The notes beneath the pieces are model-generated. The model worked only from the letters and a program-made list of their open reading frames with translations. It was not told the origin of the DNA and did no database searches. Shown piece by piece: positions 44,115 through 51,798 of a DNA stretch of 64,000 nt. This DNA is from Rickettsiales bacterium (lineage in GTDB: Bacteria > Pseudomonadota > Alphaproteobacteria > Rickettsiales > SXRF01). The translations under genes and the position numbers were made by a program. Each line of letters starts with the position of its first letter. Within the stretch, counting starts at the first letter, position 1. The DNA is taken from NCBI GenBank assembly GCA_025464625.1, contig JAOAUZ010000003.1, forward strand, positions 62,001 to 126,000. Direction: 5' to 3'.

Positions 44115-44827
44115 TGCAAGTTTCAACCATAAGAAATTCATTTATTAAACAGACGATAATAGTAACCGTCATACTCGCAGCGTTTGGCGGAATTGTTTGG
44201 TATGTAAGTTCTTTTGATGAAGAATGCGATAGAAGCATAAATCAGCTCAAGGCGCAGTCTGATGGCATTGTAAGGCAGGTTGCTGATTTAACCTCAGAGT
44301 ATGATAAAGTTACTGGGTATATGGCTATTTATGCTGAGATAAAACAGAAGCAAGATAATAAAATGCTGCTGGTGCATAAGATTGCTTTGCGTGATGCCAT
44401 AGCTGGCGCTCGTAGCAAATATTATATAGATGATTTAGATGTAAAAATGGGAGAGATTAAAGCACTTGATGCTCCGCAATATAAGAAAGAAACGGCTTCT
44501 ATTGAATCCAGCACTGTGACGGTAGGTCTAAATGCGCTCTCTGATTTGGATATTTTGGGTCTTATAAGGGTTTTGAGTGAATCATTTTCAGGAATTAAAT
44601 TCACTTCTCTAAAAATTACTCTAGCAAAAAATTTGGATAATACAGCGTTAATCACAGTCAAAGATACTGGCTTCTCACCAATAGTGAATGGCAAAATTAC
44701 TTTCACATTGTTTGGTTTGCACAGCGCAAATTCTGATGAGGCTGAACTTCTTAATGATACAAGTGGAACTCCTGCCCAGCCTGTTCGTGGTGGCACGCAG
44801 AAGCGCATTAGATTAAAGCAGCCTTGA
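44114..44827 (+). CDS. Type IV pilus-like PilO-type bitopic protein
   Basis: A 237-residue protein with one N-terminal membrane helix (about residues 12-31), a coiled-coil (about 38-90), and a small periplasmic alpha/beta domain. This layout equals PilN/PilO/GspM proteins that align the inner-membrane platform. It is in frame overlap (A of ATG) with the PilM-PilN-like gene. Confidence 0.62.
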   Translation: MQVSTIRNSFIKQTIIVTVILAAFGGIVWYVSSFDEECDRSINQLKAQSDGIVRQVADLTSEYDKVTGYMAIYAEIKQKQDNKMLLVHKIALRDAIAGARSKYYIDDLDVKMGEIKALDAPQYKKETASIESSTVTVGLNALSDLDILGLIRVLSESFSGIKFTSLKITLAKNLDNTALITVKDTGFSPIVNGKITFTLFGLHSANSDEAELLNDTSGTPAQPVRGGTQKRIRLKQP

Positions 44828-44828
44828 T

Positions 44829-45536
44829 ATGATGAAACATAGCAAAAAAACATTGTTTGGGTTGGCATTTGGAACGGTAATATTACTTACTTGCTCGCCA
44901 TACGCGCAAACAACAGATTCAACAACTGTTGCTCAGACTTCCGTGATGCCTGTTGTTGATAAGGTGATTAAAACTGAACCATCTTCTAATAATGAACTGG
45001 TAATGAGGAGCTTGTTGTTTTCTGATGGTGATATTGCAGCGATAAGAAGTGCGCGTTTATTCTATGAGCAGCACCGTAATGGTGTAGTAAATGGTGGGAT
45101 CGCAGAGGATGATTTCCTAAAAAATCTTGAAAAGATTACCACAGCAGAATCAGATGCTTCATCTAAATTCTTCACATATCCTCAGTTTTTTCTTTCCTCT
45201 ATTGCCTATTATTCTCCTAACGACTGGGTTATCTGGATTAATGATGAGAAAATTACTCAGAACAGTGGAATAAGTTTAGCAGGATTAAAGGTAATACAGA
45301 TAGATAAGGAAAAAATTGTTATAGAATGGCAGCCAGAAAGAATGGATAAAATTTTTGAAGAAGAATCTTCAAAAGATAATCCTGTAGAGGTTGATTTTAT
45401 GCGGAATAAGGTTACATTTTCACTAAAAGCCAACCAAACTTTCACGTCTTATGCTATGCGTGTTGTTGAGGGAAAAGTTCCACCAGTAACAATAAGCACA
45501 GAGGCGGATATGTCAGCCAAGATGTTGGCAAAATAG
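44829..45536 (+). CDS. Periplasmic protein of the pilus-like operon
   Basis: A 235-residue protein with a signal peptide or anchor (about residues 7-27, TCSPYAQT at its end) and an otherwise soluble periplasmic body. The Cys in LLTCSPYAQ is not a clear lipobox. No family is recognised, but its position as last gene of the gspE-gspF-pilMN-pilO-like operon makes it a PilP/GspC-like candidate. Confidence 0.6.
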   Translation: MMKHSKKTLFGLAFGTVILLTCSPYAQTTDSTTVAQTSVMPVVDKVIKTEPSSNNELVMRSLLFSDGDIAAIRSARLFYEQHRNGVVNGGIAEDDFLKNLEKITTAESDASSKFFTYPQFFLSSIAYYSPNDWVIWINDEKITQNSGISLAGLKVIQIDKEKIVIEWQPERMDKIFEEESSKDNPVEVDFMRNKVTFSLKANQTFTSYAMRVVEGKVPPVTISTEADMSAKMLAK

Positions 45537-45560
45537 TTTGTAAGCAGGAAAGGGTTATAT

Positions 45561-46295
45561 ATGGGTGCTGTCGCTCCTTTGTTAGTACAGGATATTCATA
45601 AAAGTTATGGCAAGCATAAAGTTCTAGAAAATGTGAATTTTTCTTTGAACGATGGTGAAATTTTCGGCTTGATAGGCTTAAACGGAGCTGGAAAAACAAC
45701 TCTAATTAAAATAATGCTTGATTTAATTACCTGTGAGAATGGTGGTATCGAGATAGCTGGTGTTTCCGCCAAAAAGATAAATGCACGCAAAAATCTTTCT
45801 TATCTTCCAGAAAAATTCCAGCCATCACGTTATTTGAAAGGGATGGAATATCTTGAGTTGGCACTATCTTATTATGGCAAATCTCTGGATAAAGAAGCAG
45901 CCCTAAAAAAAGCGGTGGAACTAGATCTTAATCCAGATGTTCTTAGCGCGCGGGTTGGCTCTTATTCTAAGGGCATGGGGCAGAAGCTAGGTCTGGTAGG
46001 CGCTTTTCTGGTGGATGCTTCATTTTTAATTCTTGATGAGCCTATGAGTGGTCTGGATCCTAGCGCACGCATTAAACTGAAAAATGAGTTACTAACTAAT
46101 AAAAAAGCAGGAAAAACCATATTTTTTAGTTCGCATATTCTTTCTGATATTGACGAAATTTGTGACCGCATAGGCGTAATTCGCGATGGAAAGCTTTGTT
46201 TCATCGGCACTCCACAGGCATTTAAAGAAAAGATGCAGGAAAAATCTCTTGAACAGGCTTTTCTCAGGGTTATTGAGGTTGGAAAGCCTGTGTAG
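45561..46295 (+). CDS. ABC transporter ATP-binding protein without adjacent permease
   Basis: A 244-residue ATPase with Walker A GLNGAGKTTLIK, a signature GSYSKGMGQKLGL (in the gliding/bacitracin-type S-K-G-M-x-Q-K form), Walker B FLILDEPMSGLDP, and the H-loop SSHILSD. It belongs to the drug/Na+-export type of ABC ATPases. No membrane partner is adjacent; the next gene is a DUF1275 protein. Confidence 0.9.
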   Translation: MGAVAPLLVQDIHKSYGKHKVLENVNFSLNDGEIFGLIGLNGAGKTTLIKIMLDLITCENGGIEIAGVSAKKINARKNLSYLPEKFQPSRYLKGMEYLELALSYYGKSLDKEAALKKAVELDLNPDVLSARVGSYSKGMGQKLGLVGAFLVDASFLILDEPMSGLDPSARIKLKNELLTNKKAGKTIFFSSHILSDIDEICDRIGVIRDGKLCFIGTPQAFKEKMQEKSLEQAFLRVIEVGKPV

Positions 46296-46303
46296 GTTTT
46301 ATA

Positions 46304-47080
46304 ATGAAATTCAGCAATGGGCAGTATCAAAACGTTCTTGCTGGCAAGCGTAGAAGTGTCGAGAGCAACAAGTCTTTAGGTCGTTCACTGGCATTTATAG
46401 CAGGTGCTATTAACGCTGGTGGATTCATGGTTATAGGGCAATATACTTCGCACATGACAGGAATTATTTCCCTTGCTGCGGACAATATTGCGCTCAATCA
46501 ATGGGCATCGGCCACTGCGATGTTGTTCTATATTTTCTGTTTTATCTCTGGGGCTGCGATAACAACTATATTGGTTATATGGGGCAGGCATCACCACCTC
46601 CACTCCCGCTATGCCCTGCCGTTTGCTGTGGAAGCATTATTACTGATTATTTTTGGTGTTGTTAATTCTGGGTACATGTTTTCGATTCATTATAGCGTAT
46701 CTTATATAATTGCTCTTTTGTGCTTTTTAATGGGATTGCAGAACGCTGTTATTACCAAAATCACTGATACTACTATCAGAACAACCCATATAACGGGCAT
46801 GTCCACCGATATAGGTATTGAGATAGGTCGGATTATATATTCAATATTTGGTAAGAAATTACCACGCGTACAATATAATAGAGAAAAAATAATTCTGCAT
46901 CTATCTATCGTATCATTGTTTCTTTTAGGTGGAGTAACTGGCGCATATGGTTTTAAGTATATCGGGTTTAGCTTTGTACTGCCTCTGGCGGCTTATTTGC
47001 TTTTTTTGGCATTTGTGCCGATGCGCCGTGATTTTAAAATATTCAGAGACATACAAAGGCGCAGATTGAGGATAAGATAG
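46304..47080 (+). CDS. DUF1275 (YoaK family) membrane protein
   Basis: A 258-residue protein with six membrane segments and the family motifs AFIAGAINAGGFMVIGQYTSHMTG and ALLCFLMGLQNAVITKITDTTIRTTHITGMSTDIG. Members are predicted transporters of unknown substrate. The ATG lies 8 nt after the ABC ATPase stop, so both are co-transcribed. Confidence 0.9.
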   Translation: MKFSNGQYQNVLAGKRRSVESNKSLGRSLAFIAGAINAGGFMVIGQYTSHMTGIISLAADNIALNQWASATAMLFYIFCFISGAAITTILVIWGRHHHLHSRYALPFAVEALLLIIFGVVNSGYMFSIHYSVSYIIALLCFLMGLQNAVITKITDTTIRTTHITGMSTDIGIEIGRIIYSIFGKKLPRVQYNREKIILHLSIVSLFLLGGVTGAYGFKYIGFSFVLPLAAYLLFLAFVPMRRDFKIFRDIQRRRLRIR

Positions 47081-47083
47081 TCT

Positions 47084-47102
47084 TGGCGCACCCGAGACGA
47101 TT
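47084..47102 (+). repeat. 19-bp copy of the tRNA-Arg 3' end
   Basis: TGGCGCACCCGAGACGATT repeats exactly the 3'-terminal 19 bases of tRNA-Arg (47202-47220), 118 bp away. No cloverleaf can be formed at this first copy. It looks like an old attachment site or a duplication scar. Confidence 0.75.
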
Positions 47103-47201
47103 GGCTACGCCGCGTCTGCGCTTTGCTTGCCGTCGAACTACGTTCTCATCGTGGGTTTACTATAAAATTTAAGGTTGCGCTAAAGCACAACATAAATTTC
47201 A

Positions 47202-47278
47202 TGGCGCACCCGAGACGATTCGAACGTCCGACCTTTGCCTTCGGAGGGCAACGCTCTATCCAGCTGAGCTACGGGTGC
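47202..47278 (-). tRNA. tRNA-Arg(CCG)
   Basis: A cloverleaf with acceptor GCACCCG/CGGGTGC, D-stem GCTC/GAGC, anticodon stem TTGCC/GGCAA with loop CTCCGAA (anticodon CCG), a T-loop TTCGAAT, discriminator G and an encoded CCA. The 3'-terminal 19 bases are duplicated at 47084. Confidence 0.95.
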
Positions 47279-47337
47279 AAATTCTACTATGGTTAGCTGC
47301 AAATTGGGGAATATTCCACAAATAGTTTATAATTCAT

Positions 47338-47474
47338 GTCATCCCCGCGCAATGTGGGTTTTGTCATTGCGAGGAGCTTTAGCGACGTGGCAATCCAACT
47401 AGATTCTGGATTGCTTCGCTGCGCTCGCAATGACGGAAACAAAAATACCGTCATGCCAGCGAAGGCTGGCATCC
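47338..47474 (+). repeat. Cluster of three palindromic repeat units
   Basis: First a partial GTCATCCCCGCGC..GTGGG unit (47338-47359). Then a 72-bp unit with inverted ends GTCATTGCGA (47363-47372) and TCGCAATGAC (47425-47434). Last a hairpin GTCATGCCAGC-GAAG-GCTGGCATCC (47450-47474), followed by a T-rich stretch that could terminate transcription. Confidence 0.8.
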
Positions 47475-47556
47475 ATACCTTTTTATTTTTGTTTGTCATG
47501 AAGTTAAGATAAGAAGGCACTTATTTCTGTCATTATCAAAAAATAAAAAAAACTTC

Positions 47557-47600
47557 TTGACATTAGTAACTAATTAAACTAATTACTAATTAGTTATTAG
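47557..47600 (+). promoter_or_regulatory. Promoter with palindromic ACTAATTA operator cluster
   Basis: A -35 TTGACA (47557-47562) runs into TAACTAATTA (47567-47576) and its exact inverse TAATTAGTTA (47587-47596). ACTAATTA recurs at 47569, 47578 and 47585. The repeats cover the spacer and -10 region, as for a repressor site; the helix-turn-helix-like protein just downstream may bind it. Confidence 0.6.
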
Positions 47601-47617
47601 AAAACTCTAATGTGTAA

Positions 47618-48040
47618 ATGAGATGGTTGGTTATTAAGATGGTAGATTTCAGTAGACAAAAGATTGAAGCGGCACGGATGCCGCCTGCGTTGGTGGCAAA
47701 ATGGTCAAAACCTATATTGAGCGAAGGATTTGTTCCTTTCCCAAAACTTCTGTTACGATGCCTTCCAAAAATATTTAAGGGTGATAATGCTATAGAAAAA
47801 TTAGCCGTAATATTAGCGATTGCTGATTTTCAAAGAGATGGATTAAAGCGTTATCCAAGTATTGAATTCTTGGCTTTTACCGCTGATATGAAGCCCGCTG
47901 ACTTTCAAAAATTAATTAGCTCATTAGAAGATGAGGGGTTAATTTCAGTTGAAGAAAATACAAATGCAGAGGGTGAAACTGGTTTAAAAATTAGTTTGGA
48001 TGGTCTCCTAACAAGGATTCAGATCCTAACAAAGGTATAG
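47618..48040 (+). CDS. Small winged-helix-like hypothetical protein
   Basis: A 140-residue soluble protein. The middle and C-terminal parts (about residues 50-125) are consistent with a winged helix: YPSIEFLAFTADMKPADFQKLISSLEDEGLISV has the spacing of a DNA-binding helix-turn-helix and wing. No family name is recognised. An alternative start is 47639 (MVDFSRQK). A palindromic operator-like cluster directly upstream suggests autoregulation. The stop codon overlaps the first base of the inserted tRNA gene, so the two are likely co-transcribed. Confidence 0.6.
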   Translation: MRWLVIKMVDFSRQKIEAARMPPALVAKWSKPILSEGFVPFPKLLLRCLPKIFKGDNAIEKLAVILAIADFQRDGLKRYPSIEFLAFTADMKPADFQKLISSLEDEGLISVEENTNAEGETGLKISLDGLLTRIQILTKV

Positions 48041-48149
48041 TGATGTAGCTCAAAGGATAGAGTATCCTGCTCAGCTAAGTATTGGTGTGATGTAGCAATT
48101 ACACTATACAGCAGGAAGGTTGTAGGTTCAAGTCCTACCATCACTCCCA
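48039..48149 (+). tRNA. tRNA gene with a 35-nt insertion in the anticodon loop (possibly Val)
   Basis: All cloverleaf parts are intact: acceptor AGTGATG/CATCACT, U8-A9, D-stem GCTC/GAGT with GG in the loop, anticodon stem TCCTG/CAGGA, a 5-nt variable loop, T-arm GTAGG-TTCAAGT-CCTAC, and CCA. The anticodon loop, however, is 42 nt (48070-48111) instead of 7. Removing 35 nt gives exactly a 76-nt tRNA. A simple excision would leave loop CTCACAG (anticodon CAC) or CTTACAG (TAC), both Val, or CAG. The insert contains a 10-nt copy (48087-48096) of the gene's own 5' end (48040-48049). The 35 nt are far too short for a group I intron. Functionality is unproven; it could be a pseudogene. Confidence 0.65.
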
Positions 48150-48175
48150 ATACAGGTATGTTATTTTTAAACTAT

Positions 48176-50401
48176 CTACTCAAACCTATTGCTTCTCGGA
48201 AATCCAGTTGGTGGCAATCTGCCAGCATCGGCGCGGTTTCCTGTCCATGCTTTCAGGTCGGTTTCCACTCGGGTTTTACCGCCTAATGCCCAGCTTAAGC
48301 CTTCTTTCAGGGTGAAGCATTTTATATCCGCCAGTTCACAATCTTTATATTTCTGCAAAGTCACACCTTGCCCCTTTTTCATCACAGGGATTTGTGACAG
48401 CGGGAATATCAGCAGCTTGCGGTTTTCACCAATCACCGCCACATGGTCACCATCCACTGGTGTGCAGATTATGGCTTTGGCATTTTCCATAACATTCAAG
48501 ATCTGTTTTCCACCTCTGGTTTGCGCTTCCACATCGGCAGCTTCCACCACAAAACCTTTGCCGTTGCTGGCGGCGATGAGTAGTTTAAGTTCAGGTGTAA
48601 ATATTGAAATATCGACAATATCCACGTCATTTTCCATATCGATCATCAGGCGTACAGGCTCGCCAAAACCCTTGCCACGCGGGATTTTATCACAAGGCAA
48701 GGTATAAAAACGACCGTTAGAAGCGAACAACAATAACTTATCAGTGGTCTGTGCATGCAGAGCGAATCTTTCTTCATCACCTTCTTTATGCTTCATATCG
48801 GAAACATCGGTTAGATGCCCTTTAACCGCGCGCAGCCAGCCCATTTTCGAGCATAAAATCGTGATTGGTTCTTTTTCTACGAATGCTTCAATGTCAATTA
48901 TTTTACCAATTGGTGCTTCAGCAAAATCCGTGCGGCGTTTGCCGAGTGCAGTTTTTTCACCAAATTTCTTTTTGATTTCGCCAATTTCATCGCTGATTCT
49001 TTGGTTACGCTTTTCGGATGAGGCGAGGAGGGCTTTGAGTTCCTTTTGTTCTTTGGAAAGCTCATCATGCTCATTTCTAATCTCAAATTCTTCCAGCTTG
49101 CGCAAGCTACGCAGGCGCATATTAAGAATCGCTTCCACCTGCACTTCGGTGAGCTTCCATTTTTTCATCATGATGGGTTTTGGCTCGTCCTCAGTGCGGA
49201 TGATGCGGATTACTTCATCAAGATTGAGGTAGGCAATAAGCAACCCACCAAGAACTTCAAGGCGGTGCGCGATTTTTTCAAGACGGTAATTCGTACGCCT
49301 CACCAGCACTTCCATACGGTGTTCAAGGAAAGCAAGGAGAATCTCTTTCAGGTTCATAACCTGCGGCGCGCCGTTGGCATTCAGCACGTTCAAATTCATG
49401 TTAAAGCGGGTTTCAAGATCTGTGACTTTGAACAAAGATTCCATCAGAATTTCAGGGTCAACGCTGCGGTTTTTTGGCTCAAGAACTATGCGGATTTCTT
49501 CCGCTGATTCGTCAAGAATATTACCAAGCAATGGCAGTTTTTTGTTTTTGAATAATTCTGCGATGCGCTCTATCAATCTTGATTTTTGAATCTGGTAGGG
49601 AATTTCAGTGATAATAACCTGATACAAACCATGGCTGAGTTCTTCTTTATTCCACTTAGCACGCATGCGGATTGCACCACGTCCAGCCTCATAAGCCGCC
49701 ACGATATTTTCTGGAGTTTCAACAATTATGCCACCAGTTGGAAAATCAGGACCAGCGACAAACTGCATAAGTTTTGCAACGGAACAATCAGGATGTTTAA
49801 TAATATATTGCATGGCGTTGCACAGCTCGCCGACATTATGTGGTGGAATCGATGTTGCCATACCCACAGCGATACCTTCCGAGCCGTTGGCAAGAAGGTT
49901 AGGGAACGCAGCAGGCATCACTATCGGCTCTTCATCCTGCCCGTCATAAGTGGGGCGGAAATCAACGGTGTTTTCGTCAATACCGTCAAGCAGTGCCATA
50001 GCAACTTCGGTGAGTTTTGCTTCGGTATAACGCATGGCAGCAGCATTATCGCCATCTACCGAGCCGAAATTTCCTTGACCATCAACCAGCGGATAACGCA
50101 CAGCAAAGGATTGGGCGAGGCGCACCATCGCTTCATAAACGGCGCTGTCACCATGCGGGTGATATTTACCAATCACGTCACCCACCACCCGCGCGCATTT
50201 TTTATAGCCAGACTTAGGGTCAAGTTTTAGCTGCAACATGGCAAATAGCAGACGACGATGCACAGGCTTCAAACCATCGCGTACATCAGGCAGGCTGCGG
50301 GCGGTGATGGTAGAAAGTGCATAAGCTAAATATTTTTCCTCCAGCGTTGTGCGGAAAGAAACCACATTTATTTGCTCAGGGCTAGACGATTTCGGTGGCA
50401 T
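48176..50401 (-). CDS. parC: DNA topoisomerase IV subunit A
   Basis: A 741-residue ParC. The N-terminal domain has ARSLPDVRDGLKPVHRR, the quinolone region KYHPHGDSAVYEAMVR with wild-type Ser and Glu, and the catalytic Tyr in AAMRYTEAKL. The C-terminal beta-pinwheel is shorter than in GyrA and lacks a clear GyrA box, supporting ParC. It decatenates daughter chromosomes with ParE (not in the window). Confidence 0.93.
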   Translation of the reverse strand: MPPKSSSPEQINVVSFRTTLEEKYLAYALSTITARSLPDVRDGLKPVHRRLLFAMLQLKLDPKSGYKKCARVVGDVIGKYHPHGDSAVYEAMVRLAQSFAVRYPLVDGQGNFGSVDGDNAAAMRYTEAKLTEVAMALLDGIDENTVDFRPTYDGQDEEPIVMPAAFPNLLANGSEGIAVGMATSIPPHNVGELCNAMQYIIKHPDCSVAKLMQFVAGPDFPTGGIIVETPENIVAAYEAGRGAIRMRAKWNKEELSHGLYQVIITEIPYQIQKSRLIERIAELFKNKKLPLLGNILDESAEEIRIVLEPKNRSVDPEILMESLFKVTDLETRFNMNLNVLNANGAPQVMNLKEILLAFLEHRMEVLVRRTNYRLEKIAHRLEVLGGLLIAYLNLDEVIRIIRTEDEPKPIMMKKWKLTEVQVEAILNMRLRSLRKLEEFEIRNEHDELSKEQKELKALLASSEKRNQRISDEIGEIKKKFGEKTALGKRRTDFAEAPIGKIIDIEAFVEKEPITILCSKMGWLRAVKGHLTDVSDMKHKEGDEERFALHAQTTDKLLLFASNGRFYTLPCDKIPRGKGFGEPVRLMIDMENDVDIVDISIFTPELKLLIAASNGKGFVVEAADVEAQTRGGKQILNVMENAKAIICTPVDGDHVAVIGENRKLLIFPLSQIPVMKKGQGVTLQKYKDCELADIKCFTLKEGLSWALGGKTRVETDLKAWTGNRADAGRLPPTGFPRSNRFE

Positions 50402-50405
50402 ATTT

Positions 50406-50702
50406 TTACGGATGTGGAGTTATAGCTAAGATGGTGATTATATTTTTGCCCGCCCCATAATGCCAGAAAATTCTATAGGCTTGTGGAGTATTATTTTCTG
50501 CATATGCTTCAAAGACTTCCTCGCCACCCATAGCTTTTATGCTGGAATATTTATGTGTGTTCAGGCTAGGGTGACGTGGGTTTTTCTCAAGTAACCCAAG
50601 AGCTTTCCGCACAGCTTTCAGGCGTTTGGCGAGGGCTGGTGTTTTCTCTAAGCTTCTATATTGTTGTTCAGCAATTTCTGTAAATACAAGGAAAAAAGCC
50701 AT
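50406..50702 (-). CDS. RelE/ParE-superfamily toxin-like protein
   Basis: A 98-residue small basic protein with a RelE-like order of helices and strands (FTEIAEQQYRSLEKTPALAKRLKAVRKAL, then AYRIFWHYGAGKNIITILAI). It is encoded directly after the antitoxin-like gene (2-nt gap), the usual layout of a type II toxin-antitoxin pair. Target and activity are not shown. Confidence 0.72.
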   Translation of the reverse strand: MAFFLVFTEIAEQQYRSLEKTPALAKRLKAVRKALGLLEKNPRHPSLNTHKYSSIKAMGGEEVFEAYAENNTPQAYRIFWHYGAGKNIITILAITPHP

Positions 50703-50704
50703 TT

Positions 50705-50971
50705 TTAATCTTCTGCAAATTTGGCAAATTTGCCTAGTGATTTTACTTTGCCTTTGTCTGATTGTTCTATTCCTTTTAGCACAGAGGATAGGGCTTCTTT
50801 GTTATTTAATAGCCAAGCTTCGCGTGTTGGAATTTCAATAAAAGGTTCTAGTATAATCCGTTGTTTTTTATCAATCGATACATGAAAACTGCTCACTCCT
50901 TCAGCTAGCTTGCCCAAGGTTATCCTACCTTTTGCATCTGGCCTAAGTGTTTTTTCAGTTATTGTTTGCAT
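50705..50971 (-). CDS. Antitoxin-like protein of the RelE-like pair
   Basis: An 88-residue protein whose N-terminus (TLRPDAKGRITLGKLAEGVSSF) resembles AbrB-like or similar DNA-binding antitoxins, with a C-terminal helical tail (NNKEALSSVLKGIEQSDKG) that would wrap the toxin. It precedes the toxin gene by 2 nt. Probably autoregulatory. Confidence 0.7.
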   Translation of the reverse strand: MQTITEKTLRPDAKGRITLGKLAEGVSSFHVSIDKKQRIILEPFIEIPTREAWLLNNKEALSSVLKGIEQSDKGKVKSLGKFAKFAED

Positions 50972-51040
50972 TGTATTTTCTCCATCAGTATGGATTGCAT
51001 TATAACATAGTGGTGGGATTAAGTCAAAGTGGGAATTACG

Positions 51041-51793
51041 CTATGTAGGATTTGTTATATCCTGTAATATATTTTGTAGTCGCGTACGCACAGCAGGGAG
51101 TTTTTTTCCATGTGGTGCAAGCAGTGAATATTCCAAGAAATAGCCTGTAAGCTGCATTCCTACAAGGATTTCTTTGTATTCAGGGTTCGGGATTCGGGGT
51201 TCGGGATTTGGGGAAGGAATAATAAATGGAGGAAGTGGCAACATCTTATCCTTATATGGCTCGCCAGCTTCCCTGCATACAGCTTTGCCTGATTTGGGTG
51301 AAACATAGATTAAATCATCTGTCCTGCCAGTTGCAGCACATTCGCTTAAATCCAGCCCGAAGCCACTTTCAGCAAGCAGTGACAGCTCATATTTTATATA
51401 TTCTTGCTGCCAATTATCGCTGGCGGTTAGGGTATGCAGAAATTCATGGAGAGCAGAAAACAGCTTAGGGTAGGGGTGGCGTTCAGGTAGTGCTAACTCG
51501 GTAATGGTGCAGGCAGAAGTTAGAGCAGCTAGTTTGCCAGCATCTTGCATTATGTGGGCAGCGTGTGCTTCTAAAAGCTCAAGCTTGAATGTGCCAAGTT
51601 GTTGCGAAAGTCTCGCCTGCCAGTTGCTACTTACCACATTTCCTGATTGGATAATGCCACGATTGTTTTTGGAATTAGCACCGCGCACTACACCTGCAAA
51701 AACTCCATGATCACGGGCAAGAACTCGCACTACTGCACTGCTCTCACCATATTTACGGGAGGAAAGAATTATGGCTGCGTCGCTCCAGTGCAT
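51041..51793 (-). CDS. recO: DNA repair protein RecO
   Basis: A 250-residue RecO. An N-terminal OB-fold (DAAIILSSRKYGESSAVVRVLARDHGVFAGVVRGA) is followed by a helical domain with LALPERHPYPKLFSALHEFL. It loads RecA on SSB-coated gaps with RecR. A proline-rich segment IPSPNPEPRIPNPEYK (about residues 190-205) is encoded by a short tandem repeat of GGTTCGGGATTC type and looks inserted between conserved parts. The Cys-zinc site of many RecO proteins is largely absent. Confidence 0.88.
   Translation of the reverse strand: MHWSDAAIILSSRKYGESSAVVRVLARDHGVFAGVVRGANSKNNRGIIQSGNVVSSNWQARLSQQLGTFKLELLEAHAAHIMQDAGKLAALTSACTITELALPERHPYPKLFSALHEFLHTLTASDNWQQEYIKYELSLLAESGFGLDLSECAATGRTDDLIYVSPKSGKAVCREAGEPYKDKMLPLPPFIIPSPNPEPRIPNPEYKEILVGMQLTGYFLEYSLLAPHGKKLPAVRTRLQNILQDITNPT
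51179..51213 (+). repeat. Short tandem repeat inside recO
   Basis: Repeating GGTTCGGGATTC-type units (51184-51211) are translated on the opposite strand as the Pro/Asn/Glu-rich PSPNPEPRIPNPE insert. Low-complexity expansions of this kind can vary in length between strains. Confidence 0.7.
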
Positions 51794-51798
51794 AATTG

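Noticed and set aside
47338-47474. Repeat cluster as a CRISPR array
   Set aside because: The units are palindromic, of different length and sequence, without regular spacers or cas genes.
48070-48111. Group I intron in the odd tRNA
   Set aside because: 35 nt is far too short to hold the conserved group I core.
48189-48707. Long open frames antisense to parC
   Set aside because: They lack family resemblance and good start signals and mirror the codon pattern of the conserved parC gene.
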